Part shown: positions 1-6,324 of the stretch, piece by piece
Layout of the letters: each line of letters opens with the position of its first letter
Position numbering within the stretch: the first letter of the stretch is position 1
Origin: Anaerolineae bacterium
GTDB lineage: Bacteria > Chloroflexota > Anaerolineae > 4572-78 > J111
Length of the DNA stretch: 64,000 nt
Assembly (NCBI GenBank): GCA_023382535.1
Contig: JAHDWA010000021.1
Span: 1 to 64,000, forward strand
Reading direction: 5' to 3'
Translations under genes and position numbers: made by a program
Notes under the pieces: generated by a model
Told to the model about the DNA's origin: nothing
Databases searched by the model: none
The model's input: the letters and a program-made list of their open reading frames with translations, nothing else

Positions 1-519
1 GAAACGAAAATTGAACCATTACGAGATGAAATGTATCGGATCGAAGCAAGCCTAGAAGAATTTAACCAAAAGCTATTCAAACAGGCTCAAGCGTTGGCAG
101 TTTTAGAGGATATAGGCTCAGTTCATGCCGTAGATGTCATCACCCAAGATATACTTCACATAGAAGAAATGATAAACCGTTACAATACCCGAAAACAGGA
201 AATCGAGGTGGAATTAGCAAGTGAATTAGTGAGCAAGGACTTCATTATGGATTTTGCCGGTTTTATAGCCACCGTTAGGAAAGGAATGCAGCTAGCCGAT
301 AACGACTTTAATCTGAGGCGCAAAATTGTTGAAATCCTTGATGTTACGGTAATATTGACGGTTGAGAATGGTGAGCCTGTATTCTATCCCAAATGCGTCC
401 TGAAAGTAGCAGATAGGCCACTCTTGTACAACGATTTGAGAACTGGCTTACAACAGTGGCAATACGAGCCGGGGAGAAAATGTACAAGAAACCTGATCCT
501 TCAGACTAGGATGAAATAG
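1..519 (+). CDS. Serine recombinase (large resolvase family), C-terminal part, cut by window edge
   Basis: The reading frame is open from base 1 and stops at TAG 517-519, so the N-terminus with the catalytic serine lies outside the window. What remains (about 172 residues) is a charged, helical segment rich in Glu, Lys and Gln, followed by the pattern FIATVRKGMQLADNDFNLRR and an Ile/Val-rich strand (IVEILDVTVILTVENG). This is the usual tail of large serine recombinases: a coiled coil, then a small beta domain. Such enzymes integrate or excise mobile elements. An IS481-family element begins only 8 bp after the stop codon. The family call is by pattern recognition of the tail only; the zinc ribbon and the catalytic domain cannot be checked here. 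Confidence 0.7.
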   Translation, partial: ETKIEPLRDEMYRIEASLEEFNQKLFKQAQALAVLEDIGSVHAVDVITQDILHIEEMINRYNTRKQEIEVELASELVSKDFIMDFAGFIATVRKGMQLADNDFNLRRKIVEILDVTVILTVENGEPVFYPKCVLKVADRPLLYNDLRTGLQQWQYEPGRKCTRNLILQTRMK

Positions 520-529
520 TTACGATTTA

Positions 530-581
530 ATCTGACACTTGTGATAAAATTATGCAAACAAAGAAAGGACAAGTGTCAGAT
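530..581. promoter_or_regulatory. Inverted repeat of the IS end over the transposase start codon
   Basis: ATCTGACACTTGT (530-542) is repeated in perfect inverted orientation as ACAAGTGTCAGAT (569-581). The second copy overlaps the transposase ATG at 580-582 and follows the GAAAGGA ribosome site. The two 13-nt arms are separated by 26 nt. In an RNA that reads in from outside the IS, the arms would pair and hide the start codon. In DNA, the inner copy would be a second transposase-binding site at the promoter/start. Either would limit transposase synthesis; which one applies is inference. Confidence 0.6.
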
Positions 582-1680
582 GACAACCGATGAAAAGATT
601 ATCAAACCGAAGTTAGGCTTACTCAAGCTGGCCCAAGAATTAGGCAATGTCAGCCAGGCCTGTAAGATTATGGGCTATTCCCGTGACAGCTTCTACCGCT
701 TCAAAGAATTGTACGAAAGCCAGGGTGAAGCCGGATTGCGAGAAATCAGCCGCAGCAAACCAATCCTGGCTAATCGGGTGGCCCCAGAAATCGAAGCGGC
801 GGTGCTCCAGTTTGCCAGCGACAACCCTGCCTGTGGCCAACAACGGGTTTCTAACGAGTTGAAGAAACAAGGCAAGTTCGTCTCTCCGGGTGGAGTGCGT
901 TCAATCTGGTTACGACACGGCCTGGAAACCTTCAAGAAACGGCTGACCGCCTTAGAAAAGCACTTGGCTGAAAATGAAACGATGGTGCTGACTGAAGCGC
1001 AACTGAAGGCGTTGGAAAAGGCGAAAGAAGAACGCCAAGCGGTCGGTGAGATTGAAACTGAGCATCCCGGCTATCTAGGCAGTCAGGATACCTATTATGT
1101 GGGTACCCTCAAGGGAGTAGGTCGCATTTACCAACAGACCTTTGTTGATACCTACAGCAAAGTAGCCTTTGCCAAGCTCTACGACCGCAAGAACGCCCTG
1201 GTGGCCGCCGATTTACTCAATGATCGGGTCCTCCCCTGGTTTGAACAACAAGAGGTCTCCCTCTTGCGTATTCTCACCGACCGTGGTACAGAGTATTGTG
1301 GCTCGGTCCAACATCACGAGTATCAACTGTACTTGGCCATTGAGGATATTGATCATTCCAAAACCAAAGCTCGCTCACCCCAAAGTAATGGCATCTGTGA
1401 ACGTTTCCATCGGACCATCCAAGACGAGTTTTATCAGGTTGCTTTTCGCAAGAAACTGTACACCTCCTTGGCTGAGTTACAAGCCGACTTGGATGAGTGG
1501 TTAGAACAGTACAACCGGGAACGACCCCACACCGGCAAATATTGTGAAGGTCGGACCCCGTTACAGACATTTCGGGAAACCAAGCAGCTAGCCGATCAGA
1601 AGCGACTGGAACGGCAATTCCAGCCTATTGAACCTGAACCGCCTACAGTCACGACCCCACAACTTCTTGTTGTCAGTTAA
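580..1680 (+). CDS. IS481-family transposase (DDE integrase core)
   Basis: The protein has an N-terminal helix-turn-helix (about residues 5-60, LGNVSQACKIMGYSRDSFYR), a second HTH of the HTH_29/homeodomain-like type, and a retroviral-integrase core. Catalytic acidic residues are visible in TFVDTYSKVAFAKLY (first D), ILTDRGTEYCG (second D) and SPQSNGICERFHRTIQDEFY (E). The C-terminus has the family pattern YNRERPHTGKYCEGRTPLQTF. The ATG at 580 is chosen because a GAAAGGA ribosome site precedes it by about 10 nt and because an upstream start would lie across the IS end. The gene looks intact at about 366 residues. Confidence 0.88.
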   Translation: MTTDEKIIKPKLGLLKLAQELGNVSQACKIMGYSRDSFYRFKELYESQGEAGLREISRSKPILANRVAPEIEAAVLQFASDNPACGQQRVSNELKKQGKFVSPGGVRSIWLRHGLETFKKRLTALEKHLAENETMVLTEAQLKALEKAKEERQAVGEIETEHPGYLGSQDTYYVGTLKGVGRIYQQTFVDTYSKVAFAKLYDRKNALVAADLLNDRVLPWFEQQEVSLLRILTDRGTEYCGSVQHHEYQLYLAIEDIDHSKTKARSPQSNGICERFHRTIQDEFYQVAFRKKLYTSLAELQADLDEWLEQYNRERPHTGKYCEGRTPLQTFRETKQLADQKRLERQFQPIEPEPPTVTTPQLLVVS

Positions 1681-1791
1681 GTCTTATGTGTCAGATTAAG
1701 TCGAGTCTATTACAGACTAGAATTCTCTACAAACCTCTTTGATATACTCATTAGGGGTACATCAGTCTTAACCGACTGACCTTTTTATTTT

Positions 1792-2364
1792 GAGCTTGAC
1801 AATGCTCAACTCGTGTCACTGCTGGCTAGTGTTTTCGATTTGCCAGGTCTGAGGGCCGACCTTAATTTGAGCACGCATGACGAAGGCAAAGTCATTCAGC
1901 GCCACTTTGATCTCGGCCTGCGACGCAACTCTCGGCCCTACCAGGCCGGATACCTGGAAGACAGCCGTCAAGGGTAGCGCGTCTTCCTCGGTTTCGGGAA
2001 AACTTAGCGCCATATGTGTGCCTTCTTTCAGGTCATATACGACCTGCCCACCCACGTTTGGGGGCACCTGGGACCCACTCAGCAGGTGAACCAGCGCAAT
2101 AGCCTCACCAGGATCTTCGGCCAGGGTGGCCTGGAACTTTTCCGGGATCACGCCCGGATTGAGGCGGATCAACGACAGATGCTGTCCCACTTTGCCCGTA
2201 TTGTTGAAGGTGATAGAGACAATGCCGCCTAGCAGACGCTCCGGCACGGTCAAGCCGGTTTCGGCCAGTTCGATGGTGAAGGTTGCTTGAGCGGCCTGGT
2301 TTTGCTGGGCAATGGCTGTGGTACAGGCCGTACCCAACAGCACGACGCTAAAGACTAGAGCGTG
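1792..2364 (-). pseudogene. Secreted cupredoxin-like repeat protein, broken at both ends
   Basis: The frame begins right after the stop codon of the IS5-type transposase (TAG 2365-2367) with ALVFSVVLLGTACTTAIA, which is the hydrophobic core and AIA cleavage site of a signal peptide without its Met and basic start. The mature part has a domain with TFTIELAETGLTVPERL and GQHLSLIRLNPGVIPEKF, then a second similar strand set ending NTSQQ. A TGA at 1816-1818 stops it, but the same frame continues as HELSIVKL, which matches GQHLSLIRL of the first repeat. So the second repeat is cut by a premature stop. GTG at 2343 could give a shortened product. The function is unknown; an extracellular copper-type fold is a guess from strand pattern. 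Confidence 0.6.
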
Positions 2365-3159
2365 CTATGAACTTTGAGTAATAAGATGAACAGCCTGCTT
2401 GAGCATAAGCATCGCAAAAGCCAGGAAATGCAGGCCAATCAAGGTTTCCGGCAAGCGTTCATAGTCTCGGGCCAGCCGTCGAAAACGAGCGGTCCAGGCG
2501 AAACTGCGCTCAACAACCCAGTGTTTTGGCAGCAGCACGAAGCCTTTCTTGGCTTCTGGCAATTTGACCACAATCAGTTCGATGCCGTGCTGAGCTGCAT
2601 CTTGAGCAGGAGCGTCACCAGTGTACCCTTGGTCAACCAAGGCGGCCTGAACCGTATCGCCGGTGGTTTCCTGAACCTGCTGGGCCAATTCAGTCACCTG
2701 ATCTCGCTCTTGTTCATTGGCTGGGGTGACGTGCAAAGCCAGCAAATGGCCCAGGGTATCAACGGCCATATGCACTTTGCTACCTTTTTTACGTTTATGA
2801 CCATCGTAGCCGGCCCCCTGACCACTTTCCGGACTCGATTCCAGGGTCCGACTATCGAAAATCGCCGCCGAGGGTTGAGCCTCGCGGCCTGCAGCCAGTC
2901 GCAACAGGATACGCAAATTATGGACCATCGCTTCAAATACTCCCGCTGCCAGCCATCGTTGGGTCTGTTGATAGACGGTATATCAGGGCGGCAGATCGTT
3001 GGGCATCATCCGCCACGGGGCTCCGGCTCGGACCAGCAAACGCGAGCCATTAAAGACTTCGCGCAACTCGCGCTCTCGTTGGGGCGCATCTTCGCGCATC
3101 AGAACCAAATAGGGCGCGGCAAAGGCCCATTCATCATCATTTACATCGCTGAATGATAT
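2365..3159 (-). pseudogene. IS5-family transposase with in-frame TGA, decayed IS copy
   Basis: Reading leftward, the frame starts ISFSDVNDDEWAFAAPYL, runs through a DUF4096-type N-terminal domain to APWRMMPNDLPP, meets TGA (2985-2983), and continues in the same frame with [19 protein letters not shown] and the DDE domain ([14 protein letters not shown], then [14 protein letters not shown], then [10 protein letters not shown]). It ends in [20 protein letters not shown]. The family has DLPPW-Y at this point, so one G-to-A change turned TGG into TGA. The expected ATG start reads ATA (3159-3157), a second lesion. I could not find matching terminal repeats. The copy is probably inactive unless the TGA is read through. 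Confidence 0.8.
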
Positions 3160-3385
3160 AACCGGTCGGCGGTATCCTGATTGATCCGTTTTTGGAGGAT
3201 CAAGATGATGTTGGCTGGTTGGTTGGAGCGACTCATGCACCCGGTCGAGGTTGGGTATTAACTGGTCAATGATGCCGGATAGCGCCCAGAGCAAAGACCC
3301 CGGCGGCAATACCCAGGACAGCCAGCAGGGTGCGGACCTTATGGCCCCACAAGTCAGACCAAACTTTGTTCCAGATAACACTCAT
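3160..3385 (-). pseudogene. FtsX/MacB-type ABC transporter permease, N-terminal fragment
   Basis: ATG at 3385, preceded by a GGAG ribosome site, starts MSVIWNKVWSDLWGHKVRTLLAVLGIAAGVFALGAI, the usual cytoplasmic lead and first membrane helix of MacB/LolC-like permeases. The frame then slips by one base near 3280 and continues GIIDQLIPNLDRVHESLQPT. It slips again near 3210 and continues IILILQKRINQDTADRL, where the IS5 remnant begins. The rest of the permease is absent. The gene lies directly downstream of the secreted Cys-pair repeat gene on the same strand. It is dead, and it shows that the IS left flank and right flank belong to different genes. Confidence 0.75.
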
Positions 3386-3418
3386 AATGCGCTCATGCTC
3401 CAGGTGGTGAATGATGCG

Positions 3419-4894
3419 TTAAGGCTGAGGAAACATCGCCAAGCGGGCCAAGGGAACATCCACCTCACATTTTCTCCCGTCCGGGAAGTAACCGCCCCAC
3501 CAATGTTCGGCATCATAGCCCAGGCGTGGATTGCCCGCTGGATCCAGCGCCAGAGAGGGGCGTTTGCCGTTAAACCAGGTTTGAGTAGGACAGCTATAGG
3601 GAGGAAAACTGGGATACTGGGCAATAATGGCTGAGGTGGACTCGATGGTTTTACTCTGCCAATTTGGGGTGGCGGACTCGCAGTTAGTATTGCACCAGGC
3701 AAAACCCAGCCCCGCCCCGCCCATTTCGTAGGCCAGTCGTGGCCGGTTGGCCGGGTCGAGCGCCAAGTCAACCCCCTCGCCCTGATAGGCCGGCAATCCC
3801 AGGTTAACCTGGCTCCAGGTCTCGGCGTTGGGGTTGAGGCAGTCGGTGTTGCACCAGAGGTAATGCAGGCTGGTAAGCTGCAAGGGTGGGGTGACGATGC
3901 TGCCGGTATAGAGGGCGATCCTGGTCTGGCCGTTGGTGTTGATTTGTAAACCAAAATTGGCCTCACCACCAATAGAGGCCGGAAAGCCGGTCGCGGTGTT
4001 GGTGATGAGGAAGCGGCCTCGTAAATTAGCGCAGGCCAGGGTGTCGCAGCCAATATACAGCAGTCGGGTGCGGACACTATCGGCATCAAAGTAATCAACC
4101 ACCAGGCGGGGATCGCCAGTCGGGGTAAAGGTCAGCGCCGCCTTGCCGGGCCATTGACCGTCAATTACCGAGACCCCAAACCAGTTGGCGGCATCGGTGC
4201 AGACGTTAGAGCAGTAGGCGTAAGTGGTACCACCACCGTCAGTAAAGACGAAGGCCGGGCGTCCCCATGGGTCAAGGGCAAAGTAGCGATTGTTCTGATA
4301 ACTTCTCCCACCGGGGATTTGGTTGACGGTGGTAATAACCGTAACCGTCCAGTTGGCGCTGCTGGTGCAGCCGCTATCACAGACGGCGTACTGATACTCG
4401 TGCTCATTATCGGTTAGGTTGGGGTTATTTGAGGTATAATAAAGCATGCGAGGATGGCCGGTCGGGTCGAGCGCCAGCCGGACATCCTGCACGAAATCAC
4501 TCAAGCGGGTTCGGGCCCAATTGGCCGGGGTCGCGCAGTTGGCGGGGCAGTAGGCATAGTAGGCCGGCTTATGGCCGTTATCAAGGCCGGTGAAAATGGC
4601 ATAGCCCACGTGAATGCCGCCGGCGCTATCCACCGCCACATTGACCCCATAAGTGGGGAGCAGGTCGCCGGTCGCGCTGGTGTAAGGCAGCCAGAAAGCA
4701 GCCTGGCCCCCCGGCGGCGGGGGAGGATTGCTGCCAGGAGATTTAAAGATCAGCGGCAGATAGATGGTCGGCCCGTCAGCGGTGGATGGCTCAACCCCCG
4801 CTGAAAAGAACTGAAGCAGCAGAAGCAGACCAAGCAGGCAGGTCGAAGCCGCCCGGTATAAAGTTGGCTTGGGTAATCGTTTAGGTCTTTGCAT
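3419..4894 (-). CDS. Secreted Cys-pair repeat protein, possibly beta-propeller
   Basis: The 491-residue product has a signal peptide (basic start MQRPKRLPK, hydrophobic LLGLLLLLQFF) followed by GPTIYLPLIFKS, a motif common just after signal peptides in Chloroflexota surface proteins, and a Pro/Gly linker. The rest is built of about six repeats. Each has a strand pair with D.(T/W)G.PR or D..N.PRLAY and a Cys pair of the form YCPANCATPANW, VCDSGCTSSANW, YCSNVCTDAANW or WCNTDCLNPNAETW. The Cys pairs probably form disulfides in an extracellular propeller-like fold. Ribosome site GGAGG precedes the ATG. No enzymatic motif was seen and no function can be given. Confidence 0.75.
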   Translation of the reverse strand: MQRPKRLPKPTLYRAASTCLLGLLLLLQFFSAGVEPSTADGPTIYLPLIFKSPGSNPPPPPGGQAAFWLPYTSATGDLLPTYGVNVAVDSAGGIHVGYAIFTGLDNGHKPAYYAYCPANCATPANWARTRLSDFVQDVRLALDPTGHPRMLYYTSNNPNLTDNEHEYQYAVCDSGCTSSANWTVTVITTVNQIPGGRSYQNNRYFALDPWGRPAFVFTDGGGTTYAYCSNVCTDAANWFGVSVIDGQWPGKAALTFTPTGDPRLVVDYFDADSVRTRLLYIGCDTLACANLRGRFLITNTATGFPASIGGEANFGLQINTNGQTRIALYTGSIVTPPLQLTSLHYLWCNTDCLNPNAETWSQVNLGLPAYQGEGVDLALDPANRPRLAYEMGGAGLGFAWCNTNCESATPNWQSKTIESTSAIIAQYPSFPPYSCPTQTWFNGKRPSLALDPAGNPRLGYDAEHWWGGYFPDGRKCEVDVPLARLAMFPQP

Positions 4895-5035
4895 CGGTTT
4901 CCTCCACTTTCAATCTGGCGAAGCTGTACATCTCAACTCTATCATTTGAAGCATGAAATTGTCTTGAGGGCGAATCCCTAATTCTGCCCCGATGTTTGGC
5001 GTAACGGGGGTAGGGCTACTTAGGGGCTTTTTCTC

Positions 5036-5566
5036 TTACCATAACCAATACCGAGCCGTGGCCATGGTGATCAACGAGACTGTCAACAGGATGACATCAA
5101 TTCGCTCAATTTTGGTCATCTCTTCGCCCAGGGTATGCAACTCGGCAGCCTGGGCCGGAGTGGGCGGCCCGCCGGCCACGCGTATGGTCTGGCCTAATTC
5201 TCCCAAACGCTCGGCACAGGGCCTGATCATAAAAAAGCCAATACCGAAGACGACAAGCGCTATCACCGAACCGAGGGTAAAGCCCAGTCCTGGCCCCGAC
5301 GTGACCCAGACCCATTGAAACCCGCCCGATATGCTCCAATAAAGCAGCGCCCCGGCCCCAATGGTCAACGCACTGGCGATATTCATAAACATAGGGTAGC
5401 GCCGTTTTTCGATGAGGGTTTGCATAAACTGGGGAGCGGCCGGTCCCAGCGATTTGACCGTTGGTTCGACAAAAAAGAAGTAGAAGACGGCGCTGCCCAC
5501 CCACAGCGTGCCGGCCATAATGTGAATGATTCGTAAAGCAGTCAGATAGAGTAAAAAAGTGTTCAT
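5036..5566 (-). CDS. Four-helix integral membrane protein (CopD/DUF2269-like)
   Basis: The 176-residue protein has about four hydrophobic helices: residues 8-33 (LRIIHIMAGTLWVGSAVFYFFF), 60-80, 85-115 (LGFTLGSVIALVVFGIGFFMI) and 158-172. The first helix has His-x-x-x-Gly-x-x-x-Trp spacing (IIHIMAGTLWVGS), seen in CopD/DUF2269 and related heme- or copper-associated membrane families. An extramembrane loop carries IRVAGGPPTPAQAAELHTLGEEM. The ATG follows AGGAGG by 7 nt. It is the third gene of a probable leftward unit with the two small genes at 5591 and 5832. The function is not known. Confidence 0.7.
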   Translation of the reverse strand: MNTFLLYLTALRIIHIMAGTLWVGSAVFYFFFVEPTVKSLGPAAPQFMQTLIEKRRYPMFMNIASALTIGAGALLYWSISGGFQWVWVTSGPGLGFTLGSVIALVVFGIGFFMIRPCAERLGELGQTIRVAGGPPTPAQAAELHTLGEEMTKIERIDVILLTVSLITMATARYWLW

Positions 5567-5590
5567 GATTAACCTCCTAAAATTTGTTAG

Positions 5591-5803
5591 CTACTTCTCG
5601 CTCAAGATGGGTGTGGCCGAATTTGGCTGAAGATAAACTTCTAAACACCGGACGGCCACCAGCCAATAGGTGCTGGACCGTTGAAGTAAACCGGGCCGGG
5701 TTTCCTTTAGCTGCCTGTAGAGTCGCTCGGCTTCGGCTTGCCGGAACATCTCTTGCTGCTGCAGATAGGCAGTCTCCAATAATAGTGAATGATGATTTAA
5801 CAT
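5591..5803 (-). CDS. Small protein of unknown function (70 aa)
   Basis: A short frame begins MLNHHSLLLETAYLQQQEMFRQAEAERLYRQLKETRP and is mostly helical and charged. The start is preceded by AAGGAG at the right spacing, and the gene fits tightly between its neighbours on the same strand (24 bp to the membrane protein, 28 bp from the flavin-barrel gene), so it is probably translated. No family recognised. Confidence 0.5.
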   Translation of the reverse strand: MLNHHSLLLETAYLQQQEMFRQAEAERLYRQLKETRPGLLQRSSTYWLVAVRCLEVYLQPNSATPILSEK

Positions 5804-5831
5804 ATTTTGCTCCTTGTCTTTACTCCTTGGG

Positions 5832-6203
5832 TTAGGTTAGATCCAATGTCTCGCGCGCCCCCCAGCCGCGACTCTCGTCTATCAAATCCACTCGCTCCGG
5901 CGTAAGATGCACGGTCACGTAGCGGTCATCGGCTGCAGATGGATCAATCCGGGCGATCCCGTGATACTGCAACCAGCGTGAAGAGTCAGAGGCGCTCTCA
6001 AGGATGATGACCAACGCGTGCGGGTCTTGCTCCAAATGATAAACCACGTCTGACCAACGCGGCACGCGGCAAGCGAGTTCGAGGCCGTGATGTTGATATT
6101 GCGCCGTCACCGACCACGCGCCCTGGCGCCCGCTTGTGCTAATAACGCACACTTGATTTTGAGAAAGATAGGCGGTGATACGCTCGCGTAATTCGTCTAT
6201 CAT
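5832..6203 (-). CDS. FMN-binding split-barrel (pyridoxamine-phosphate-oxidase-like) protein
   Basis: The 123-residue product starts MIDELRERITAYLSQNQVCVISTSGRQGAWSVTAQY, the N-terminal helix and first strands of the PNPOx-like split barrel, with a later strand ALVIILESASDSSRWLQYHGIARI. These barrels usually bind FMN, F420 or heme as dimers and can be small reductases or sensors. No residue pattern here identifies the substrate. AGGAG precedes the ATG. It is the first gene of the three-gene leftward unit. Confidence 0.7.
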   Translation of the reverse strand: MIDELRERITAYLSQNQVCVISTSGRQGAWSVTAQYQHHGLELACRVPRWSDVVYHLEQDPHALVIILESASDSSRWLQYHGIARIDPSAADDRYVTVHLTPERVDLIDESRGWGARETLDLT

Positions 6204-6324
6204 GGCTAAACTCCTGGAACTTATTACAGCCCCAGTATGCTGCGAAAAGACGAGGGGGAAATCAGAAAAAGGTGGGATTTGGGTGGGAACAGGGGTATTA
6301 TTCGGAGGTATTAGCCGAGTCTAT

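Larger units (their letters stand above)
527..1699 (+). mobile_element. IS481-family insertion sequence, complete
   Basis: The element carries one transposase gene flanked by short inverted repeats. The left end TTAATCTGACACTT (527-540) is the reverse complement of the right end ATGTGTCAGATTAA (1686-1699) at 12 of 14 positions, the mismatches being next to each other at the inner edge. Total length is about 1.17 kb, within the IS481 size range. I found no convincing target-site duplication: the flanks read TTACGAT on the left and GTCGAGT on the right. The true boundary could therefore be a few bases inside these coordinates. Confidence 0.85.

Noticed and set aside
2983..2985. TGA read as tryptophan (alternative genetic code)
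   Set aside because: Many genes here end with TGA in good positions and use TGG for Trp, so the transposase TGA is a mutation.
2374..3156. 260-codon plus-strand frame opposite the IS5 transposase
   Set aside because: It is the antisense of the transposase, has no family features, and starts and ends with the IS. A shadow frame.
1..3400. Prophage or integrative element spanning the left end
   Set aside because: Only a recombinase tail and two IS elements were seen; no phage structural, replication or conjugation genes.
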